The translations under genes were made by a program, and so were the position numbers. From positions 1-32,342 of the forward strand of contig CAJXVT010000027.1 of assembly GCA_913062575.1 (NCBI GenBank): a stretch of DNA of 32,342 nucleotides, written 5' to 3'. Every line of letters starts with the position of its first letter. Positions within the stretch are counted from its first letter, which is position 1. Below the pieces are notes generated by a model. It was not told the DNA's origin. It worked only from the letters and a program-made list of their open reading frames with translations, and searched no databases. Source of the DNA: an uncultured Flavobacteriaceae bacterium (lineage in GTDB: Bacteria; Bacteroidota; Bacteroidia; Flavobacteriales; Flavobacteriaceae). Positions 15,985 to 23,044 of the stretch are shown here, piece after piece.

Positions 15985-17565
15985 CTAACAATTCTTAAAA
16001 ACTAGTCCAGAATTTACTTCTCCTAATTTTGCTTCAATTTCTTTGGCTGTTTTCGTGATTGATAAACCTCCCAAAGCTGTACAACGTAAATCAGTATCAA
16101 TAGCTTTCCCTACTTTATCCATGGTATCAATCACTTCGTCTAGCGGAATTAAATGATCATAATTTGCCAATGCCATATTTGCACAAGAAAGTGCATTGGT
16201 AGCTGCCAACACATTTTTACCTAAACATGGTGCTTCTACTCTATTGGCTATTGGATCGCAAATCATTCCTAATGAGTTTTGTAAGGCAATAGAAGCAGCA
16301 GATAAAGATTGCTGTAAGCTTCCGCCTGCCATAAATACCAACGCTGCCGCTGCCATTCCTGCTCCAGAACCACATTCTGCTTGACAACCGCCAACTTCTG
16401 CAGCAAAAGTTGCATGTGCAGCAATAAAAACGCCAATCATAGAAGCCGCTAACATTGCTTTTATAGTTTCTTCTCTTTTTAATTTTAAGACAGAAGCAGC
16501 TCCAATAATAGCGCCAGGCAATGCACCGCAAGAACCTGCTGTTGGTGCTGCGACAATAATTCCCATAGAACTTTTTACTTCCATCATAGAGGAGACAAAC
16601 ATAATGATGGTATTCATCATATCACCTTTCAATAAATTATTTGCTTCTAGCTTTTCTTTAAATACAACAGATTGTGCTCCTAAAATCCGATCTTTAAATT
16701 GGGTTCCTTTCAATCCGCTTTGAATTGAACTTTCCATAACATCTACAATCTCACCCATTTTAAAAAAAACGGCATCATGAGAAATATTTCCTCTGGCACT
16801 TTCGTAATGCACAGCCAGTTCCCACAATTCTAAATACTTATCAGAATTATAGGCTAACATTTTTTCACATGTATTAAACGGAACTTTCAATTCGTTTCTA
16901 GACAATACCGGCAATACTGGCGAAATATATTTTACCGCTTGTACTTCTTTTAGCTCAGTAAGCATTTGTTGTATATCATCACTTGGAAAAGCATTTGATT
17001 TGATTTGAAAAAATTTAATATCTCCATCTAAAAACTTCACAGATTCATTTGGGATAAATTTTTCAATAAATTTGGAGACACTTCCTAGCTCCGAACAGTA
17101 AATGAGGGTTTCAAAATAATCGCCTTCCATGCTTACTTCATTTCCATCAACCTTAATCACATCAATCATTCCTCCACCAACAGAAATTGCGGTTAGCTCG
17201 TGTTTTTCTTTAGTATTTGTTAGTGTTAATTTATAGGTGTTTGGATGTGTCGCTTGTATATCAAGTATCTCAATATCTACATTAATCCGTGCTGCTTTTA
17301 TTTCATCAACAGCAGTAACTAATCTTTCATCATAAGCTTCCCAACCTAAGAAACCACCAAATAACCCCATATCAGAACCTTGACTTTCATGGGTTGTTGC
17401 TAACGAACCTTTTGGATCAAATTCTATTAAAACATTGGTCAATTCAGCATCCATTAAATCTCTACAAATTCTTCCAATTCGTAAAGATGCGGCACAATGC
17501 GAACTAGATGGCCCTCGCATTACAGGGCCAATAACATCATTAAAAATACTTGGACAATTTGCCAT
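15985..17565 (-). CDS. sdaA: L-serine ammonia-lyase, iron-sulfur dependent, single chain
   Basis: Converts L-serine to pyruvate and ammonia in the cytoplasm. The 526-residue protein joins both domains: an N-terminal beta (regulatory-like) domain with the start PSIFNDVIGPVMRGPSSSHC, and the catalytic alpha domain from about residue 260. Cys394 (GGCQAE), Cys436 (MICDPIANR) and Cys447 (EAPCLGK) keep the 42- and 11-residue spacing of the [4Fe-4S] ligands known from the Legionella enzyme. The protein ends in VFKNC, and a C-terminal Cys is the residue that fills the active site in that enzyme. PTAGSCGALPGA is the other hallmark block. I use ATG 17565. A TTG two codons upstream is in frame but unlikely. 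The gene is alone, divergent from DPP IV. Confidence 0.96.
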   Translation of the reverse strand: MANCPSIFNDVIGPVMRGPSSSHCAASLRIGRICRDLMDAELTNVLIEFDPKGSLATTHESQGSDMGLFGGFLGWEAYDERLVTAVDEIKAARINVDIEILDIQATHPNTYKLTLTNTKEKHELTAISVGGGMIDVIKVDGNEVSMEGDYFETLIYCSELGSVSKFIEKFIPNESVKFLDGDIKFFQIKSNAFPSDDIQQMLTELKEVQAVKYISPVLPVLSRNELKVPFNTCEKMLAYNSDKYLELWELAVHYESARGNISHDAVFFKMGEIVDVMESSIQSGLKGTQFKDRILGAQSVVFKEKLEANNLLKGDMMNTIIMFVSSMMEVKSSMGIIVAAPTAGSCGALPGAIIGAASVLKLKREETIKAMLAASMIGVFIAAHATFAAEVGGCQAECGSGAGMAAAALVFMAGGSLQQSLSAASIALQNSLGMICDPIANRVEAPCLGKNVLAATNALSCANMALANYDHLIPLDEVIDTMDKVGKAIDTDLRCTALGGLSITKTAKEIEAKLGEVNSGLVFKNC

Positions 17566-17594
17566 AATCAAAAGAATTTGAGATACTTACTTCA

Positions 17595-17602
17595 CAAATA
17601 TA
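17595..17602 (-). promoter_or_regulatory. Candidate -7 box for the serine dehydratase gene
   Basis: The minus strand reads TATATTTG, a perfect TAnnTTTG, 29 bases before the ATG. No convincing TTTG is found 19-21 bases upstream of it. Confidence 0.35.
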
Positions 17603-17658
17603 GACATTTTCAACAGGATTAAATAGCATCAATAATTGGATAATATGTACAATCATAA

Positions 17659-17695
17659 ATGAGTAAATTGCATACTTAACTAATTACTTACTCAT
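17659..17695 (+). promoter_or_regulatory. Inverted repeat overlapping the DPP IV start codon
   Basis: ATGAGTAA at 17659-17666 is a perfect complement of TTACTCAT at 17688-17695, and the second arm includes the first two bases of the ATG at 17694. In RNA this 8-bp stem with a 21-base loop could cover the start codon. It may also be a dyad operator or chance. Confidence 0.3.
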
Positions 17696-19934
17696 GAAAA
17701 AAATAATTCTGTTAGGCTTCTCCTTACTATTTTCATTTGTTACTTGGTCGCAAGAAACACTTACATTAGAAGATATTTATAAAAACGGAACCTATCGTTC
17801 TAAAGGTTATGGACCCGTTCGGTGGATGAAAGACAACAAAGGCTATTCTACCGTAGAAAGAAATACTACTGTTGGAGGCAGAGATATTATCAAATATGAA
17901 GCAAAATCTGGCGCTAGAAAAGTATTGGTCTCTGCAAAACAACTTATACCAAAAGGGCAATCTAAACCTTTGTCAATTTCTAATTACCAATGGTCATCAG
18001 ACAATTCTAAATTACTGATTTTCACAAATACTCGTAAAGTTTGGCGTTATCACACCCGTGGAGATTACTGGGTGTTGGATATGAAAACAGGGAAACTAAC
18101 ACAACTAGGAAAACCTATTGAGCGCACCACTATGATGTTTGCGAAATTTTCTCCGGATGCAACTCGTGTTGGTTTTGTGAGTAAGAATAATATTTATGTA
18201 GAAAATATTGCTTCTGGCAAGAGTACACAAATCACTTTTGATGGTAGCACTGCTATTATTAACGGAACCTTTGATTGGGTTTATGAAGAAGAATTATCCT
18301 GTAGAGATGGTTTTAGATGGAGTCCAGATGGAACACAAATTGCGTATTGGCAATCAGATACTGAAGGTGTCGGTACATTTTATATGATTAACAATACAGA
18401 TTCTATTTACTCAAAACCAATTCCATTACCATATCCAAAAGTTGGAACTACAAATTCTGCTGTGAAGGTTGGAGTTGTTAGTGCAAAAGGAGGAACTACA
18501 AAATGGTTCGATATTCCTGGTGACCCAAGAAATAATTATTTAGCTAGAATGGATTTTATTCCGAATTCTAATGAAGTAATGATTCAACAATTGAACAGAA
18601 AGCAAAACACAAATACGGTTAGAGTTGGAAACACAAAAACCATGTCTTTACACACTATTTTAGTTGACAAAGATGATGCTTGGCTAGATATTCACGACAA
18701 TATTATGTGGCTTGAAAATGAAAAATATTTTACATGGACTAGTGAAAAAGATGGGTATTTGCATTTGTATAAAGTTTCTAGAGATGGAAAGAAAATGACA
18801 ACAATTACAACTGGAAATATTGATGTTGTAAGAATCAATTGTATTGACCCAAAAAGTGGTTATGTATATTATACAGCTTCACCTGAAAATTACACCCAAC
18901 GTTATTTATATAGAAGCAAAATTAATGGAAAATCGAAACCAGAACGAGTAAGTCCAGCGAATCAATCAGGACAGCATTCGTATCAAATTTCTGCCAATGC
19001 AAAATTTGCTATTCATGGATTTCAAAATGCAAGCACACCAAATACCATTTCTTTAATCAACTTACAAAAACACAAAACCATTCGTGTTTTAGAAGCAAAT
19101 ACAGAAATAAAACAGAAAGTTGCTAAGTTAAATTTAACTCCAAAAGAATTTTTAAAAGTTGATATTGGTGATGCTGTTTTTGATGCATGGATGATTAAAC
19201 CCAAAGATTTTAATCCGAATAAAAAATACCCGATTGTATTTTATGTATATGGTGAACCAGCAGGATCTACAGTTCAAGACAATTGGGGCGGCGGAGATTT
19301 ATGGCATCAATATTTAGCACAACAAGGATATGTGGTAATGAGTATTGACAATAGAGGAACCAGAACTCCAAGAGGAAGAGATTGGCGTAAATCTGTATAT
19401 GGTCAAATTGGAATTTTAGCTGCACATGATCAAGCTGCTGCTGCTAAAAAAATATTCAAAACCTACTCATTTATTGACACAAACAACGTTGGAATTTGGG
19501 GTTGGAGTGGCGGAGGTCAAATGACAATGAATTGCTTATTTAGATATCCAGATGTGTATACTGCTGGTTTAGCAGTTGCTTTTGTAGCAGACCAACGTTT
19601 GTATGATAATATTTATCAAGAACGCTATATGGGTTTATTAGAAGAAAACAAAGCCAATTATATTGCTGGGTCTCCTATTTCACATGCAAAAAAACTAGAA
19701 GGAGATTTAATGATCATTCATGGAACTGGAGATGACAATGTGCATTATCAAAGTTTTGAGAGAATGGCAAACGAGCTGATCAAACACAATAAGATGTTTG
19801 ACATGATGGCTTATCCAAATAGAGACCACGGAATTAGAGGCGGAAACACTTCGTATCACTTACGACAAACGATGATAAAATATTGGAAAAAGGTTTTTTC
19901 TAAAAAGAAAGATTTTGTTAAAGTTAAACAATAG
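17694..19934 (+). CDS. Dipeptidyl peptidase IV (peptidase S9B)
   Basis: Exported serine peptidase that removes N-terminal Xaa-Pro or Xaa-Ala dipeptides. The 746-residue protein has a type I signal (MKKIILLGFSLLFSFVTWSQ), a beta-propeller from about 50 to 480, and a catalytic alpha/beta domain to the end. The triad is Ser605 in GWSGGG, Asp680 in HGTGDDNVH, and His712 in NRDHGI, with the same local blocks as mammalian DPP IV. The double-Glu motif that holds the free N-terminus of the substrate is present as WVYEEE (Glu198-Glu200), which separates DPP IV from other S9 enzymes. It is a single gene with its own bidirectional terminator, divergent from serine dehydratase. The start ATG begins the signal peptide and lies in an inverted repeat. 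Confidence 0.95.
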   Translation: MKKIILLGFSLLFSFVTWSQETLTLEDIYKNGTYRSKGYGPVRWMKDNKGYSTVERNTTVGGRDIIKYEAKSGARKVLVSAKQLIPKGQSKPLSISNYQWSSDNSKLLIFTNTRKVWRYHTRGDYWVLDMKTGKLTQLGKPIERTTMMFAKFSPDATRVGFVSKNNIYVENIASGKSTQITFDGSTAIINGTFDWVYEEELSCRDGFRWSPDGTQIAYWQSDTEGVGTFYMINNTDSIYSKPIPLPYPKVGTTNSAVKVGVVSAKGGTTKWFDIPGDPRNNYLARMDFIPNSNEVMIQQLNRKQNTNTVRVGNTKTMSLHTILVDKDDAWLDIHDNIMWLENEKYFTWTSEKDGYLHLYKVSRDGKKMTTITTGNIDVVRINCIDPKSGYVYYTASPENYTQRYLYRSKINGKSKPERVSPANQSGQHSYQISANAKFAIHGFQNASTPNTISLINLQKHKTIRVLEANTEIKQKVAKLNLTPKEFLKVDIGDAVFDAWMIKPKDFNPNKKYPIVFYVYGEPAGSTVQDNWGGGDLWHQYLAQQGYVVMSIDNRGTRTPRGRDWRKSVYGQIGILAAHDQAAAAKKIFKTYSFIDTNNVGIWGWSGGGQMTMNCLFRYPDVYTAGLAVAFVADQRLYDNIYQERYMGLLEENKANYIAGSPISHAKKLEGDLMIIHGTGDDNVHYQSFERMANELIKHNKMFDMMAYPNRDHGIRGGNTSYHLRQTMIKYWKKVFSKKKDFVKVKQ

Positions 19935-19939
19935 ATAAA

Positions 19940-19972
19940 CAAAAAAAGCACTACAACTAGTAGTGCTTTTTT
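19940..19972. terminator. Bidirectional intrinsic terminator between DPP IV and VOC genes
   Basis: Stem AGCACTAC (19947-19954) with GTAGTGCT (19960-19967), loop AACTA, flanked by an A run on the left and a T run on the right. It can stop transcripts from both convergent genes. Confidence 0.9.
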
Positions 19973-19978
19973 ATGTCC

Positions 19979-20356
19979 TTAATTAACTCGCCAAGGTGGG
20001 TTTTTACGATTGTCACCTCCAAAAAATAAAATTATTTTATTTCCATCTGGGTCTAATACATGTGCTTCTCTCCACAACCATCTTTGATCAACGGGTAATT
20101 GTGTAAAAGAAACTCCTTTTGCTTGTAATTGTTTTACTAACTCATCTAGTTTGTCATCTTCAAAATAAATTGTAATTCCGTCACCACTAGGTAATTCATC
20201 AACTAAATGAACAGAAAATGTTGCATCGCCGTCTGGTAATTCGAACCGAACATATCTAGGCAACGCATCTACAATAAGCTGCATCCCTAGTTTTTTATAA
20301 AATACCACTGATTTTTCTACATCTAAAGACGGAATTGTAAGCTGATTTAATCTCAT
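19979..20356 (-). CDS. VOC family (glyoxalase/bleomycin resistance-like) protein
   Basis: A 125-residue cytoplasmic protein of the vicinal oxygen chelate superfamily. It shows the two beta-alpha-beta-beta-beta halves: RLNQLTIPSLDVEKSVVFYKK at the start and REAHVLDPDGNKIILFF at the end, the latter being the usual DPxGN closing block. Metal ligands are not certain, since the His expected in the first strand of many members is not obvious (NQLTIP). It could be a lyase, dioxygenase-like enzyme or a binding protein for a toxic compound. Its ATG overlaps the stop of the MFS gene by 4 bases, so the two are translated together. This pairing suits detoxification or drug resistance, which is inference only. 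Confidence 0.85.
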   Translation of the reverse strand: MRLNQLTIPSLDVEKSVVFYKKLGMQLIVDALPRYVRFELPDGDATFSVHLVDELPSGDGITIYFEDDKLDELVKQLQAKGVSFTQLPVDQRWLWREAHVLDPDGNKIILFFGGDNRKNPPWRVN

Positions 20357-21564
20357 GTTGTTTGTTTTTCTTTTTTAACCATAAATTTTAAAATCAATAA
20401 AAATATAATACATAAAATGGCTACTCCAAATACTATATTCCAAGTAGATTCAAACCCTAAAGAGTCTACCAATTGCATTCCCGAATTATGACTGAAAATA
20501 TGTGCAAATGAAAATGCAATACTATACAACGCCATATATTCTCCTTGGTTTCCTTTTTTGGCTCTATCCATTGCAAAGGCGTTTGAAAAAGGAAATGCAA
20601 TCATTTCTCCAATAGTCATTAACATCATCGCAACCACTAATACACCTACCCAAGAAGTTAAATTTAATACGATAAAACTTAGTGCTGTTAAGATCGCTCC
20701 AAACAACATCAATCCTGATTTTGTATACTTGCCATCTTCTAACCATTTTACCAATGGCATTTCAAGTAAAAAAATAACCAATCCATTTAATCCTAATAGC
20801 AATCCAATCTCCAATTCAGACAAATAATGCACCTCCTTATAGTATAATGGCATCGTAGAAAAGTATTGTAAAAATACCGCTCCAAATAACATCATCCCAA
20901 TTAAAAAAACCCAAAAAGCTTTATCAGAATATGCAGAAACAGGATTCTCAACTTTTATTTCATCCAATACTTTGGCTTTCTTAGGATGCAAAATTTGCAA
21001 CAATAGAAACCCCGCAAACAGACAAGTAATTCCATCAACCCAAAATAAACCTCCATATCCTATCGAAGTAATAATCAATCCACCAACAGCTGGTCCAGCA
21101 GAGAAACCTAAGTTAATTGCCAAACGGATTAGCGTAACCGAACGTGTTTTATTTTCTGGTTTACTATATGAACTTAATGCAACAAACATTGCTGGTCTAA
21201 ACATATCTGCTATTAACATCAGAAAGAAAATTCCAGAACAAAAGCCTACAAAAGTAGTTACATACTGCATCAGTATAAAAGCTATTCCAGTTCCAAGTAA
21301 ACTTAAAAACATCACTTTATAATACCCAAATTTATCTGTCAACTTTCCTCCTAACCAAGAACCGATAACAGACCCTAATCCGAAGAAAGACATTATCCAA
21401 CCGACATCTGACAGTTGAAGATTTAAGCTTTCGGTTAAATAAAGAGATAAAAACGGAATTACCATAGTTCCAGCTCGGTTAATTAATGTGATTAATGCTA
21501 ACCACCAAACTTCTTTAGAGAGCCCTTTAAAGGTGTCGAGGTAATTAAAATATAGTTTTTTCAT
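20353..21564 (-). CDS. MFS transporter (probable drug or small-molecule efflux)
   Basis: A 403-residue inner-membrane protein with about 12 hydrophobic helices, full length for the major facilitator superfamily. The loop between helices 2 and 3 is GSWLGGKLTDKFGYYKVM, the MFS motif A (GxLaDrxGrk). The second half has typical repeats of LFGAILTALSF and MTIGEMIAFPFSNAFAM, the latter resembling the MdtH/YajR-like efflux group. It begins MKKLYFNYLDTFKGLSKEVWWLALITLINRAG, with a cytoplasmic tail before helix 1. Substrate is not readable. It overlaps the VOC gene by 4 bases and comes first in that pair. Upstream lies a terminator-like hairpin that would shield it from transcription from the right. 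Confidence 0.92.
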   Translation of the reverse strand: MKKLYFNYLDTFKGLSKEVWWLALITLINRAGTMVIPFLSLYLTESLNLQLSDVGWIMSFFGLGSVIGSWLGGKLTDKFGYYKVMFLSLLGTGIAFILMQYVTTFVGFCSGIFFLMLIADMFRPAMFVALSSYSKPENKTRSVTLIRLAINLGFSAGPAVGGLIITSIGYGGLFWVDGITCLFAGFLLLQILHPKKAKVLDEIKVENPVSAYSDKAFWVFLIGMMLFGAVFLQYFSTMPLYYKEVHYLSELEIGLLLGLNGLVIFLLEMPLVKWLEDGKYTKSGLMLFGAILTALSFIVLNLTSWVGVLVVAMMLMTIGEMIAFPFSNAFAMDRAKKGNQGEYMALYSIAFSFAHIFSHNSGMQLVDSLGFESTWNIVFGVAILCIIFLLILKFMVKKEKQTT

Positions 21565-21613
21565 GCCTGTGAAATTTTGGTTGTTGATGTTGAATTGAAA
21601 ACTTTGTAAAAAT

Positions 21614-21643
21614 AAAAAGTCCGACTGTGAAGTCGGACTTTTT
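21614..21643 (-). terminator. Strong terminator-like hairpin in a divergent intergenic region
   Basis: Thirteen-bp perfect stem AAAAAGTCCGACT / AGTCGGACTTTTT (21614-21626 with 21631-21643), loop GTGA. It has T runs in both directions. No annotated gene ends here: both neighbours start nearby and point away. It therefore calls for another transcript. Confidence 0.85.
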
Positions 21644-21761
21644 ATGATTGTTTGATTTTATATTGATATTATCAAAACATATAGCAGACTCGACTCGTAC
21701 GTGTAGAACACGACTGAATGGTTTTATATGTAATGACATTTTTCATTTTCTCTTTTTTAAG
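21614..21761 (-). ncRNA. Candidate small RNA (about 150 bases) ending at the orphan terminator
   Basis: Between a perfect -7 box on the minus strand (TAGTTTTG, 21775-21768) and the 13-bp terminator hairpin lies a stretch of about 150 bases that belongs to neither neighbouring gene. It contains a second small dyad (GTGTTCTACAC on the minus strand, 21710-21700). A 64-codon frame (21739 leftwards) runs through the hairpin into the MFS gene and is not convincing as a protein. A small RNA or the relic of a small gene or mobile element would both fit. Confidence 0.35.
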
Positions 21762-21767
21762 ATGGCT

Positions 21768-21775
21768 CAAAACTA
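21768..21775 (-). promoter_or_regulatory. Candidate -7 box for the orphan transcript
   Basis: Minus strand TAGTTTTG. The surrounding 17 bases (TCAAAACTACATAAATT on the plus strand, 21767-21783) are identical to those at the truA promoter candidate (29382-29398). No TTTG at the -33 distance. Confidence 0.4.
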
Positions 21776-21824
21776 CATAAATTATTTGTAAAGTTGTATT
21801 TTTATTTTTTAAAATATTTTAATC

Positions 21825-22439
21825 ATGAAAAACGCACTTACTCTATTATTTTTCTTATTTGCATTTAATATCACAGCTCAAGATTCGCATACTAAAGAAA
21901 TTATGGATTATAGATATGAGCAAAACTTAAATTTTCACGATAGAAATAAATCTCCATTAACTAAAGAAGATCAAAAAACGTTTACAGCATTAGATTTTTA
22001 TAAAATTGATAAAAAATATAAAGTTCTTGCAACCTTAGTAAAGGAGAAAAATCCTGTTATTTTCGGAATGCAAACTACAACTGACAGGAAACCTTTATAC
22101 ATAAAATATGGAGTTATCACTTTTACCATTGATGGAAAACAACAGCAATTAAATATTTATCAGAACAAAGACTTTGGTAGAGATCCACAATATAAAGATT
22201 ATTTATTCTTACCGTTTACAGACAAAACTAGTGGATCTACTTCTTATGGTGGTGGACGTTATGTTGATGTATCAACTACTAATGAAAATGCTAACGGAAC
22301 TGAGATTACAATTGATTTTAATAAAGTTTATAATCCGTATTGCGCATATAGCGGCCGTTATTCTTGCCCAATTACACCTAAAGAAAATCATATTACAGTA
22401 CCAATAAAAGCTGGCGTAAAAGCGTACAAAAAACACTAG
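21825..22439 (+). CDS. DUF1684 domain-containing exported protein
   Basis: A 204-residue protein of the DUF1684 family, function unknown. A type I signal peptide (MKNALTLLFFLFAFNITAQ) is followed by the family blocks: HDRNKSPLTKEDQKTF, ALDFYKIDKKYKVLA, YGVITFTIDGKQQQLNIYQ, YLFLPFTDKTSGSTSYGGGRYVDV, and near the end FNKVYNPYCAYSGRYSCPIT with ENHITVPIKAG. The two Cys in YCAYSGRYSC are conserved in the family as I know it and might form a metal site or disulfide. Length is normal. It is alone, with the enoyl-CoA hydratase relic convergent to it on the other strand. An A/T hairpin overlaps its stop codon. Confidence 0.88.
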   Translation: MKNALTLLFFLFAFNITAQDSHTKEIMDYRYEQNLNFHDRNKSPLTKEDQKTFTALDFYKIDKKYKVLATLVKEKNPVIFGMQTTTDRKPLYIKYGVITFTIDGKQQQLNIYQNKDFGRDPQYKDYLFLPFTDKTSGSTSYGGGRYVDVSTTNENANGTEITIDFNKVYNPYCAYSGRYSCPITPKENHITVPIKAGVKAYKKH

Positions 22440-22447
22440 TTTTTTTT
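22428..22447 (+). terminator. Weak A/T hairpin over the DUF1684 stop codon
   Basis: AAAAAAC (22428-22434) can pair with GTTTTTT (22439-22445) around the loop ACTA, followed by more T. Only one G-C pair, so strength is doubtful. Confidence 0.35.
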
Positions 22448-22611
22448 CAAGAATTAATCGAAATCTCTTCTAGTAAATCTAATTCGATTGCTTTGTCTAA
22501 TGCAAGATATAATCCTTCTACAACTTCATGCCAAACTGCATTTGCTTTTCCATTTGCAATAGTAATTACGGCATAATTATCTTCACTTTTATACTGTACA
22601 ACTTCGTTTAT
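22447..22611 (-). pseudogene. Truncated enoyl-CoA hydratase/isomerase (crotonase) relic
   Basis: On the minus strand, codons from 22608 read NEVVQYKSEDNYAVITIANG, then KANAVWHEVVEGLYLALDKA, then a short tail ending in TGA at 22447. The first part is the N-terminus of a crotonase-family enoyl-CoA hydratase/isomerase, with the ANGKANA block that binds CoA. An intact protein would have about 250 residues, and here only about 40 are recognisable. The codon where ATG is expected (22611-22609) reads ATA, and a stop lies two codons before it, so translation cannot start normally. The catalytic part is absent. It looks like a remnant after a large deletion. Confidence 0.75.
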
Positions 22612-22638
22612 AATTTATTCTCAATACAGTTTTTTAGC

Positions 22639-22671
22639 AGATTTCTCAATCGCGTCTCTTTCAAAATGACA
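22639..22671 (-). repeat. Possible copy of a Bacteroidota intergenic repeat
   Basis: The minus strand begins TGTCATTTTGAAAGAGACGC and ends GAGAAATCT. From memory, flavobacterial intergenic spaces often carry sequences of the form TGTCATTTCGA...GAGAAATCT. This copy would be degenerate. It lies between the crotonase relic and the fluoride channel gene, in DNA that shows other signs of rearrangement. Confidence 0.35.
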
Positions 22672-22677
22672 CTTGTG

Positions 22678-23043
22678 TTATTTAATAATATACATTCCAG
22701 CAAAAACGGCTAAAAATCCAACTACAAAACTTGCAATAGTGTATAACGCGAAACTCATAAAATCTCCTGATTTTAAAAACACATGGTTTTCATAAGCAAA
22801 AGCTGAAAAGGTTGTAAATCCGCCACAAAAACCGGTAGCAAGAATCAATGTATGGTTTTCAGTAAGTGCTTCATTTTTGGCTGCCAAACCAAGGATAATT
22901 CCAATTAACAAACTCCCTAAAATATTTGCCATAAAAGTTCCGTAAGGAATTCCAGTTTCCGAGTTGTTTAAGTATTTCCCAATCACATACCGTAGGACAC
23001 TTCCAAATCCGCCACCAATAAAAACTAGGAGTAATTGCTTCAT
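22678..23043 (-). CDS. crcB: Fluoride ion channel CrcB/FluC
   Basis: A 121-residue inner-membrane protein with four helices, the normal size of FluC subunits, which work as antiparallel dimers and export fluoride. The diagnostic blocks are GGGFGSVLRY near the start, GTFMANILGSLLIG with Asn40 in helix 2, and GFCGGFTTFSAF at 71-82, containing the helix break with its sodium site and the Phe residues lining the pore. There is no riboswitch-like leader, because the ATG lies one base after the stop of the DoxX gene, so it is expressed with that operon. Downstream is only the crotonase relic. In this position other Bacteroidota often have tpiA, as far as I recall. Confidence 0.95.
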   Translation of the reverse strand: MKQLLLVFIGGGFGSVLRYVIGKYLNNSETGIPYGTFMANILGSLLIGIILGLAAKNEALTENHTLILATGFCGGFTTFSAFAYENHVFLKSGDFMSFALYTIASFVVGFLAVFAGMYIIK

Positions 23044-23044
23044 A

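Noticed and set aside
21545..21739. 64-codon minus-strand frame starting MSLHIKPFSRVLHV
   Set aside because: It runs through the terminator hairpin and 20 bases into the MFS gene. A small RNA or relic explains the region better. A conserved protein cannot be fully excluded without a database search.
22678..23043. Fluoride riboswitch upstream of crcB
   Set aside because: Only one base separates it from the preceding gene, so there is no leader that could fold into one.
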